Shown here piece by piece: positions 15,845 to 23,100 of a stretch of DNA of 24,303 nucleotides. This DNA is from an uncultured Collinsella sp. (GTDB taxonomy: Bacteria; Actinomycetota; Coriobacteriia; Coriobacteriales; Coriobacteriaceae). The notes beneath the pieces are model-generated. The model was not told the DNA's origin and made no database searches. It saw nothing but the letters and a program-made list of their open reading frames with translations. The stretch covers positions 1 to 24,303 of the forward strand of contig CAAFQT010000289.1 of assembly GCA_900765185.1 (NCBI GenBank). Reading direction: 5' to 3'. A program made the position numbers and the translations under genes. Position 1 is the first letter of the stretch, and each line of letters opens with the position of its first letter.

Positions 15845-15942
15845 AGAAAACGACGCACCCCGCGTAAGTGTTAAGAGCGCGGGCGGCCTAGTTTTCAGCT
15901 TTTGTTAAATGCCCGGGCCTCTAACCCCGGGCATTCTTATTT
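15845..15942 (+). ncRNA. Candidate antisense or regulatory small RNA, copy 1
   Basis: Predicted transcript of about 98 bases from the TACAAT box to the hairpin terminator. It has a first hairpin CCCGCG / CGCGGG (15859-15864, 15878-15883) with a variable loop, a single-stranded stretch CCTAGTTTTCAGCTTTTG, then the terminator hairpin. It converges on the 50-residue peptide gene and ends at its stop codon. Read-through of the peptide mRNA would be fully complementary to it. No Rfam family is recognised. Confidence 0.5.
15908..15942 (+). terminator. Terminator shared by the small RNA and the peptide gene
   Basis: Perfect 10-bp stem AATGCCCGGG / CCCGGGCATT (15908-15917, 15926-15935) followed on the plus strand by CTTATTT. 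The stop codon of the minus-strand peptide gene (15939-15937) touches it, so the two converging transcripts meet here. On the minus side the tail is poor in T, so that transcript may run on. Confidence 0.7.
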
Positions 15943-16089
15943 GCGCTTGTTGTGGCGCAAATGCCTTCTACCGTCCGCACCGCGCGTGCGCCTACGGACC
16001 TTAAACCGAACCTCATACGAGTCAAAAAACGCGATGACGAACGAGCCCACCGCCGCAAGGGCGGCGAGCACGTTAAGGAATTTCAGCAT
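15937..16089 (-). CDS. Small single-span membrane peptide, candidate type I toxin
   Basis: A 50-residue peptide missed by length cut-offs. It begins MLKFLNVLAALAAVGSFVIA: a hydrophobic helix of about 20 residues (3-22), then FFDSYEV and a strongly basic tail ending RHLRHNKRK. A clear GGAGGT lies seven bases before the ATG at 16089. The start near 16167 in the same frame would lie at or upstream of the predicted transcription start and is rejected. The layout, a short hydrophobic helix plus a charged tail with a convergent structured RNA sharing the terminator, is that of type I toxins such as Fst. The promoter overlaps a LexA-like box, as for TisB. I recognise no family by sequence. A non-toxic small membrane protein remains possible. 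Confidence 0.65.
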   Translation of the reverse strand: MLKFLNVLAALAAVGSFVIAFFDSYEVRFKVRRRTRGADGRRHLRHNKRK

Positions 16090-16166
16090 TTGGGGACCTC
16101 CGATCGAGTCGTCGGCCGCCCGCGCACGGAATGCGTCGCAAAGCCATTTTACCGCGAGTACTCGCA

Positions 16167-16195
16167 CTTACAGCTGGTATACGCGATTTTGACAA
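16167..16195 (-). promoter_or_regulatory. Promoter of the small membrane peptide gene
   Basis: Minus-strand TTGTCA (16195-16190), a 17-base spacer and TGTAAG (16172-16167). Transcription would start near 16160, giving a leader of about 70 bases. The leader opens with the palindrome GCGAGTACTCGC and contains the GC-rich run GCGCGGGCGGCC shortly before the ribosome binding site. Confidence 0.6.
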
Positions 16196-16206
16196 ACATT
16201 TGTTCG
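16193..16206 (-). promoter_or_regulatory. LexA-like SOS box over the peptide promoter
   Basis: On the minus strand CGAACAAATGTTTG, which fits the Gram-positive LexA consensus CGAACRNRYGTTYC except for the last base. It overlaps the -35 box, where LexA would block RNA polymerase until DNA damage. Confidence 0.55.
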
Positions 16207-16316
16207 ATAGTCATACGCTCGATCCTTCGGACAATGAAGCCCAACCGCATTGTCCGGCATATTTGCGTTTTCAAAACAGCCCGGATTGGCGGGGCGATCC
16301 GGGATACAATCGTTTC

Positions 16317-16415
16317 AGGAAACGACGCACCCCGCGTAAATGTTTGGGAGCGCGGGCGGCCTAGTTTTCAGCTTTTGTTAAATGCCCGGAATCCGACCCC
16401 CGGGCATTCTTATTT
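16317..16415 (+). ncRNA. Candidate small RNA, copy 2
   Basis: Second copy of the RNA: same -10 box (16305-16310), same CCCGCG / CGCGGG hairpin with a different loop, and a terminator AATGCCCGG / CCGGGCATT (16381-16389, 16400-16408) whose loop differs but whose stem is kept. The RNA half is better preserved than the peptide half of this copy, as expected if the RNA still acts, for example on copy 1. Confidence 0.45.
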
Positions 16416-16520
16416 GCGCTTGTTGCGGCGCAAATGCCTTCCACCGTCCGCACTGCGCGTGCGCCTACGGACCTTAAACCGAACTTCATACGAGTCAAGA
16501 AACGCGATGACGGATGAGTC
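16410..16520 (-). pseudogene. Truncated copy of the small membrane peptide gene
   Basis: The minus-strand frame ending at the TAA at 16412-16410 reads VIAFLDSYEVRFKVRRRT and so on, nearly identical to the second half of the 50-residue peptide. Upstream the match fades into unrelated sequence: the hydrophobic start, the ATG, the ribosome binding site and the promoter with its LexA-like box are gone. It cannot make the membrane peptide. Confidence 0.7.
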
Positions 16521-16552
16521 CGCATCGGACGGTGGAGGCTGCCTGTGTTATC

Positions 16553-16591
16553 CAAAAAGAACGGGGCAAACTCCAGTGCAGAGTCTGCCCC
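16553..16591 (-). terminator. Intrinsic terminator of the pilin operon
   Basis: GGGGCA / TGCCCC (16563-16568, 16586-16591) with an inner ACTC / GAGT pairing. On the minus strand it is followed by GTTCTTTTTGG. It lies about 100 bases after the major pilin stop, so the sortase gene beyond the repeated element is outside this transcript. Confidence 0.8.
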
Positions 16592-16692
16592 GAAAAGAGA
16601 ATAGCAAAGCAAGAACGTGGATGGACGAGAAAAGTGTCCGCAAGTCTCATGGCCATCACATCCCACCTGCCAAAGGGATGGGTGAGCGAGCG

Positions 16693-18333
16693 TTACTCCT
16701 GCTCGGACTCCTCAGCCTGCTTACGGCTGCGGATGAGGTGTGCCACGCCGATGCACAGCACCGCGCCACCAGCAATCCAAGTGAAGGTCACGCCGTTGAG
16801 ACCGGTCAGCGGAAGGCCAGAGCCCTTCTTGTTTTCAATGGTAATGGACATGACCGAACCATTTGCAGTACCGGGAGTGACCTTTTCGACGTCTTCGCCA
16901 ACGGTCAGCATCGACAATTTGCCATTTTCATCATAGGTCGGCGTAACCGTAATCTGGAAGGGCGCGATAGTGTTGTAGCCCGAAGGAGTGGTCGTCTCGG
17001 CAATCTCATACGTACCCTTAACGAGGCCAGGGATTAAAACCTTGCCGCTCGTAGCATCGGTCATAAACTCAGAAGCATTTTCTTTAGTCTCGACAAGGGT
17101 CCCGTCATCCTTAAGCCATTTGCCAGCAGAGGCAGAGTCCCCGTTGTTAACGACTTTGACCTTAAAGCCAGCAGCAAGTTTTTTTTCCGTATTGCCTTCC
17201 TCAACCTTGGTAATATCCAAGCCGAAAACGTAGTCGGTGACTTTCTTCGGCGTAGAGGTGCCGGTGCCTTTACTCATGGGGTCGTTGGAGTAGACAAGCG
17301 TGACTTCGTTGGTGTTGCCGGTAGCCGTGTATTCAGCATCGCGAGTAAGCTTGGCCTTGTAGGTCACAACGACCTTAGAATTCTTGGTCAGGGTCACGTT
17401 CGAAGCCTTTGCAGCGGCCTTGAGGTCGGTAAAGGAAATAATCAGGTCATGGCCTGTAACCTTTTTGGAAGCATCCAAAGTATCCGTAAGCTTCACGTTG
17501 TAGTTATTTGTAGGCTGGACAGGCTGACCGTTAATAGTCACGGCAACGGAGCTCGGAATAGCCTCCAGTCCAACGGAAAGATGGTCATGGAACTCATATG
17601 TGTATGTGGTAAAGGTATCGATGTTATCGGCGACAGAGCCAGTCAACCTATATTCGATTTCCTCACCGATCTGGGAGTCGCTCACGTTTCCCCAGGTGCC
17701 GTTCTCTTTAACCTCCTTGTTGACGGTAGGAATGCTGGTCTTCTCGTTAATTTTGACCGCTTCATCGCCAACAACAGTGAAAATGGGGGCAGTGGCAGCT
17801 TCAACGCCTGTGACGGTAGAGGCGTCAGTCACAAAGAGCCAGTAGCCGTGTGAAAGGTTGTTAGCAACGCCATTCGAAGTGGTCGTGTAATCACTTGAAT
17901 CGTCCAGATTGGTCACCGCAGACACGGCAGCTGCAATCTTGTATGCAGCAGATTCAGATGCCACACGGAACTCTTCATCGGTACCCATCACGTATCCCTT
18001 GATCCATTCAGCAGCATCCTGAGCGGTGGCTATATTGGCACTAGGTTCGATTTCCGTAATTACCCCCTTAACAGCAGCTTCCACCTTTTCGTTTGCCCAT
18101 GTGATATTGCTCACAAGCGTCTTGCCATTCTCGTCCTTTACCACATTGGCATCGAAGATCTTGTAACCTTTAAAATCGGTAACGTTATTATTTGCGTTCT
18201 TGATGGTCACCGAGCCGGTCGCGGCGCCCTCAGCAAACGCCATGGTCACCGGCGCCATGACGCCGCCGAAGCTCAGCGCTGCAGTGAGGCCTGCCGTTAC
18301 TGCCAGGCGTGCGATGTTCTTGCTCATGCTCAT
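16693..18333 (-). CDS. LPXTG-anchored fimbrial protein, likely major pilin
   Basis: A 546-residue surface protein. A signal peptide (about 1-34, ending MAFA before EG) is followed by a first pilin domain with GYKIFDANVV and GYWLFVTD, the pattern of isopeptide-forming Gram-positive backbone pilins. TVNKEV (203-208) carries a likely polymerisation lysine (Lys206) at the domain junction. The last domain has an E-box-like YEIAETTTPSGY. The sorting signal is LPLTG (507-511), then a hydrophobic helix and a basic tail. I start at the ATG at 18333, behind AGAGGA; the frame could extend to 18399 but without reason. It is third in the adhesin-pilin-pilin operon and last before the terminator; the role as shaft is inferred from domain type and position. 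Confidence 0.85.
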   Translation of the reverse strand: MSMSKNIARLAVTAGLTAALSFGGVMAPVTMAFAEGAATGSVTIKNANNNVTDFKGYKIFDANVVKDENGKTLVSNITWANEKVEAAVKGVITEIEPSANIATAQDAAEWIKGYVMGTDEEFRVASESAAYKIAAAVSAVTNLDDSSDYTTTSNGVANNLSHGYWLFVTDASTVTGVEAATAPIFTVVGDEAVKINEKTSIPTVNKEVKENGTWGNVSDSQIGEEIEYRLTGSVADNIDTFTTYTYEFHDHLSVGLEAIPSSVAVTINGQPVQPTNNYNVKLTDTLDASKKVTGHDLIISFTDLKAAAKASNVTLTKNSKVVVTYKAKLTRDAEYTATGNTNEVTLVYSNDPMSKGTGTSTPKKVTDYVFGLDITKVEEGNTEKKLAAGFKVKVVNNGDSASAGKWLKDDGTLVETKENASEFMTDATSGKVLIPGLVKGTYEIAETTTPSGYNTIAPFQITVTPTYDENGKLSMLTVGEDVEKVTPGTANGSVMSITIENKKGSGLPLTGLNGVTFTWIAGGAVLCIGVAHLIRSRKQAEESEQE

Positions 18334-18416
18334 CTTCTTTTCCTCTGCTTTCTGCTCGAATTCCATTTGATCTAAATCTGTCTGTCTGTGTCTTAGCATC
18401 TACTTCGCTACGTCTC

Positions 18417-18435
18417 GCCCCGCTCTCTGTGGGGC
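18417..18435 (-). other. Hairpin between the two pilin genes
   Basis: GCCCC / GGGGC (18417-18421, 18431-18435) in the 108-base gap, without a T-run, so not a clear terminator. It could serve as a processing or stability site that lets the major pilin be made in excess. The rest of the gap holds a short TCTG tandem run (about 18378-18390) and the major pilin ribosome binding site. Confidence 0.35.
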
Positions 18436-18441
18436 TGCCAG

Positions 18442-20112
18442 CTACTCTTTATGGCTGCCACCTCCCCGCTTGACCAGGAGCGCGACCACGATGAGCGCGG
18501 CTCCGGCGACCGCTGCGGCGGCCGCGGCGTACATTGCCATATCGCCAGTCGAGGGCATAAAGCCTCCGGTGGTAATGCTAGGGGGCGTGCCGGTGGGCGT
18601 GTTGATGAGCGACGCCTCCAGGCTGCCCGTCGACCCGTCCGCGCTGTCGGCGCGCAGGGGCGACTCGGCCGTGATGGTGAGTTTGGGCTTGGCGGCGGCC
18701 ACCTGGTCGACGTCCAGGCCCTCGGCCTTGACCGTCACGGAGCGCGTGCCCTCAAAGGCGGTGTAGCCCTTGGGCGCCTTGAGCTCGCGGACCTCCAGCT
18801 TGCCCGAGTCCACGCCCGAGACGGTCACGCGGCCGTCCTCGCCCGTGGTGACGGTGGCCTTGCCCTCCGCATCCCATGTGCCGTCGGCCGCCAGCGTACG
18901 ACCGCGGTCGTCGGCGATGCTCAGGACCGCCCCGGCAAGCGGCTTGTCGCCGTCGCTGCCGCGCTTGGTGAGCGCGAGATCCCAGGTGTAGGCGCACGCG
19001 TCGTCGCTCGGCGTGCTGGTAAAGCCGGCGTCGCCGGACTGGTCGGCAAAGGGAGAGCGCGGGTAGCGCAGGTAGACCTCGTTGGGGTTGCCCTTCGCGA
19101 TGCCGTGGTTGCATGCGCTGTTGAGCGGCGCATTGTACACGGCGACCACGCGGGCGCCCGCGGTGAAGGCGTCGGCCCCGCCGAGCGCGGCGATGAGGTC
19201 GCCGGTGCGCACGGTGAAGGTCTTGCCGTCGGCCGCTACCTTGGTGGCGCACTGGGCCGTGATGTCGGTCCAGCCCTTCGCGGGCTCAGTGCCGGCGCGA
19301 CCGTCCTTGCCGGCCGAGACGGCGTCAAAGCCGCCGTCCGTGCCCGCCGCCACGTACACATGCATGCTCGCGGCGACCTTGGAGGGGTCGAGCCCCGCGC
19401 CCATGGTGTCGACGAACTGCACCGTATAGGTGTCGTAGGCCGTGAGCCCCGCCGGGACCGTGGCAGAGAGGCGCCAGTACAGGTCGTCGGCGACCGTGGC
19501 GTCGGCGGCCTTCTGCCAGGCGGCGGTGCCGTCCTCCAGCACGTGCTTGGCGACCTTGGGGGTCGCCGCCTTGGGCTTGACGGTGACGGCGCTGCCGCCC
19601 ACCAGGGCCATGATCGGCGCGGTGCCGGCCTCGCCCTGGGCGATGGCGTCGTCGTCGGCGACGATGAGCCAGTAGCCACAGGACAGCTCGGTCGTCGTGC
19701 CCGCGTTAAGAGCCACGGACTCGGCGGCAGAGCTCTGGAGGGAACGAGCGAGCTGTGCGCTCAGCGCGCTCGTAAGGTGGGAATCGGTGTTGAGCCACTC
19801 GGCAGCTTCCTGCGCGGTGGTCTGGGAATTGGGCATGCCGGCGCTGTGCAGCACAGGCAGCGCGGCGTCGCGCACGGCGTCGCTTGCCCAGGCGAGCTCG
19901 GTGGCGATCTTGGCGTCGCTGTCGCCGTCGACGACGTTGGCGCTAAAGATCTGGTAGGCGTCGTAGCTGCTCGCCACGGTGCCGCTCACCGTGATGGAAC
20001 CGGTCGAGGTCGGCGCGGCCTGCGCGGATGCGGGGAACACAACCGCGCAGGTGCCGATCAGGAGGGCAAGCAGCGCAAACAAGATCGGGAAGGAGCAAAC
20101 TTTCTTATTCAC
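18442..20112 (-). CDS. Cell-wall anchored fimbrial protein, minor pilin
   Basis: A 556-residue surface protein with a signal peptide (hydrophobic LFALLALLIGTCAVV, then ASAQAA), a first domain with YDAYQIFSANVV and CGYWLIVADD as in the major pilin, a junction PKVAKHV with a candidate pilin lysine, and an E-box-like LEVRELKAPKGY in the last domain. The sorting signal is MPSTG (519-523), a variant of LPXTG, before an Ala-rich membrane helix. The start is GTG at 20112 behind GGGAGG, overlapping the adhesin gene by eight bases, so translation is coupled. The gene is strikingly GC-rich next to its neighbours: 49 of 60 bases are G or C at 19141-19200, against 29 of 60 at 22321-22380 in the adhesin. 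It is probably a minor or basal subunit. Confidence 0.83.
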   Translation of the reverse strand: MNKKVCSFPILFALLALLIGTCAVVFPASAQAAPTSTGSITVSGTVASSYDAYQIFSANVVDGDSDAKIATELAWASDAVRDAALPVLHSAGMPNSQTTAQEAAEWLNTDSHLTSALSAQLARSLQSSAAESVALNAGTTTELSCGYWLIVADDDAIAQGEAGTAPIMALVGGSAVTVKPKAATPKVAKHVLEDGTAAWQKAADATVADDLYWRLSATVPAGLTAYDTYTVQFVDTMGAGLDPSKVAASMHVYVAAGTDGGFDAVSAGKDGRAGTEPAKGWTDITAQCATKVAADGKTFTVRTGDLIAALGGADAFTAGARVVAVYNAPLNSACNHGIAKGNPNEVYLRYPRSPFADQSGDAGFTSTPSDDACAYTWDLALTKRGSDGDKPLAGAVLSIADDRGRTLAADGTWDAEGKATVTTGEDGRVTVSGVDSGKLEVRELKAPKGYTAFEGTRSVTVKAEGLDVDQVAAAKPKLTITAESPLRADSADGSTGSLEASLINTPTGTPPSITTGGFMPSTGDMAMYAAAAAAVAGAALIVVALLVKRGGGSHKE

Positions 20113-23100
20113 GACGCTCGCCTCCCTTCGCATTCGCCTTGCGACGAATGTGCATCCAGGCCGCAGCAGCGCAAAGCACCGCCGCGCCGGCAAGGTACGT
20201 CAGAGTGACGCCCGACATACCAGAAAGGGGCAAAGAGGTGGAGTAGGTGTTGGTGAAGACCGGAACGCTCTGTTCCTTGCCAGTGGCCTCGTCCTTAGCT
20301 GGAACGTAGGTGACCGGCTTTTGCTCTTTCTCGGGGATATCCTTGCCATCGGCATTGACGATCTTGGTGTAGGTCACATCGCACTTGATCGTCTTATCAG
20401 ACTGATCAGTTGCCGTGACCGTGATCTTGTAGACCGACTTGTCGTATTTGTAGTTCGTGAACGGTGTGGTCAGCTGCTGTTCGCGAACGTAATAGGTGAA
20501 GGTCTTAGAAGCGCCACGACCAGTAGGGTCCTCGCCCTTGTTGAGGTCATTAAGTTTGTACGTGATTTTATCGACAAAACTCAGAGTCTGGGGGTTATTG
20601 GTACCGTCGGCCGTTGTCTTCACCGTCTTGGCGTCTTCAAACTTCTCGTTATCCGCAAACTCGAGCGTAAACTCCTTCATCTCGCCACCCTTAACGACCT
20701 TAGTCGCCTTAGGAGTCCAGGAGCCGTCGGAAGTGTACAGAGTGTACGTGTTGTTGAAAGTCTTTGAACCATCGGAGTTGGCAATCGAATAATAGCCGTC
20801 AGCATCTGCTGGCACAGTGCTCGACAAGGCAGTTGAAGCCCCAAGATTCTTAACATTCACACTTTTAATCGTGTAGTTATGGACCTTAAGGTCTTTAGGC
20901 GCATTCGGATCGTTCTGCGTCGGAACAGACATGAGCACGGTCGTGTGGTCCTCGACTGTCACCTTAATCTCATATACAGCATGATCGTAGTCGACATCAG
21001 GATCCTTGCCCGCATCTTCGACCAAGTAGTACGTAATTTCGCCAGTGCCACTCGCTAAGAACTGTTCGCCAAGGTCAAAGGTGATGTTACCGTCAGCGCT
21101 ATTCTTGGCAGACCCAACAAAGGTGCAGTCACCATTGTTGAATGTCTTGTTATTCCAATAAGGCGCTGTCGCGCTGTCTGAATCTTTACGGTAAACCGCA
21201 AAGGAGAACTCCCCCTCTTTGAGAGCACGGCCGGACAGGGCTTTGGTCGCTTTCAGCTTAAGACTCGGATAGACATACGTATCAGCAGGCTGGCCTAAGT
21301 ACAGGTCGCCATTCGACATGATGCCGCCACCATGGTCCCAAGAATAGTTGCCCGTGATGAAAGTTCCGGCAGCTTCCTGCGCTTTATTCGCTTCATCACT
21401 TCCAGCTATGACAGCCGAAGACAGACCGACGCTCCGATAAATCTTCACGCCGCCATTGGCAGGGATTTTGATAGCCTCATAGAGTTCTTCGTTATCACTG
21501 GGTTCTTTGTTATCACTGCGTTCTTTGCTTCCCGAATACTTGGCATCTCCGCCGCCGAGCATCTTGCCGATTATCGCCGCAAGCGGTTCCTGATGGCCAG
21601 CCTTTGCCGCAAGGAAGAAGTCCGCGTGGCCGTGCTCGCGAAACACCTTCGAGTTGTATGCATCTTGATCTTGATTCTTTTCGCTACCGCCACTTGAAAG
21701 ATGGGGCTTGCCATTATTACCTTTGTTATTTACCGGATCGTAACCGTTGGCATTTTGCTTATCGCCATCTGCATTTTGCTCATCGCCAGCAGATGTATTG
21801 CCAAAGATTGCAGTGCCGTCAGTGTTCGTCACCAGCGTCTTGCCCGTCGGGCAGACTGCAACGCCACCACCATAGCCACCGGCGGTATTGCTGCTAATGT
21901 ACGAGTTGTATACAAATAATCTACCAGCAGTATATTCCTTATCCGCATTCGAGTTTCCCTGGACAAAGATGCCGCCGCCGCCCCAGTCAAAGCGAGACAT
22001 GCAATGGTTATTCGTAATGTAGACCTTGCTGCTCGTAGTGCCGTTAATCATCGCGTCAACCATCTGGCCCACACGAATGCCGGCACCCTCAGATCGAAAG
22101 CTCACGTTAGAGGCAATAATTCCACCCGTGATATTCAGCCACGCCATTCCCGTACGAGACTGGTTATTTCGATCCACATCGGTAACGTAAACGCCGCCAC
22201 CGGCTTCCTCGGAATAATTGCCAGTAATCTGGCCACCAGAAATGGTGACATGAGCGCCGTTATTGGCAGCAAGCCCAGCGCCGCCATGGTCACCGTAGCC
22301 ATCTTTGTCGCAAAATTTAGCCATTCTATTATTCGTGATATAGCCACCAGAAACGTCTACGATGCCGCCCTCGGCCATAATGCCGCCACCGAGCCCCATG
22401 GCGAGTGTACTATTACCGGAGATTACGCCACCTGTCACCGTGACTGCAGACCGCCTGGCATATACACCGCCGCCACTCGAAGCGCAGTTGCCAGCAATTA
22501 CGCCACCGGTCAGCCTAAGGGTCGAAGCGTCGCCCTTTTCATTAGACACCATAATGCCCGCACCGGTGCTTCCCGTAGAGGCACCGCATACGTAGCCACC
22601 GCTCATATTGACGGTGGAGCCGTTCTCGGCATAGATGAGGTTGCCGACATTGCAGTCCTTTTTCTGCGTAATAGCGCCACTTTCGAGGTTAAACGTGCCA
22701 TGTTGGTAAACGTTAATGAGCTTCACCGTGGAGTCTTTGGTGACTCCAACGATTGCGCCCTGAATAGTCGCTCTGCGCTCATAGATCTTCTCAGTGGTAC
22801 CTACACCACTTGCAGTCGATTCGGTTACGTAATAGGTAAGGCCATTCGGAATGTCATTCTTGTCATAAGACATCTTTGCCGTCTTGCCATAATTGGCAGG
22901 TGTCAGATGCTCGTCCTTATCTTGCAGCTGCTCGCCGTTGCCAACAGTCTCCTTAATGTGCTCAGAGTCCACGTCGTCCACGACCGTAAGCGTCGCGCCA
23001 TTAGCAATATCAAACAGAGGCTTGCCAGCACTATCGTGCTTAATCTTGTGACCATTTAAGTTCAACGTGATATTGATGAGATTGTCGTTGGACTGTTCGA

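Larger units (their letters stand above)
15742..16520. repeat. Two diverged direct copies of a toxin/RNA element
   Basis: Copy 1 (about 15742-16040, then unique sequence to about 16206) and copy 2 (about 16228-16520) align at an offset of roughly 472 bases. Near-identity runs from the RNA promoter through the terminator into the 3' part of the small coding region. Copy 2 lacks the first part of the peptide gene and its promoter. The block separates the major pilin gene from the sortase gene. Confidence 0.85.

Noticed and set aside
16361..16666. 101-codon minus-strand frame over copy 2 of the RNA
   Set aside because: It is out of frame with the conserved peptide remnant and crosses the pilin terminator and the RNA terminator.
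15952..17037. Plus-strand open frame of 361 codons across the repeated element and the pilin 3' end
   Set aside because: It crosses the terminator hairpin and the antisense side of the pilin, has no ribosome binding site and shows no recognisable domain.
18451..20208. Plus-strand open frame of 585 codons opposite the minor pilin
   Set aside because: Very GC-rich genes leave the complementary frame open; the translation is low-complexity Arg/Gly/Ala-rich sequence without a motif.
22004..23059. Long open frame on the plus strand opposite the adhesin gene
   Set aside because: It is an antisense shadow of a gene with clear signal peptide, beta-helix repeats and sorting motif on the minus strand; it has no ribosome binding site and no family likeness.
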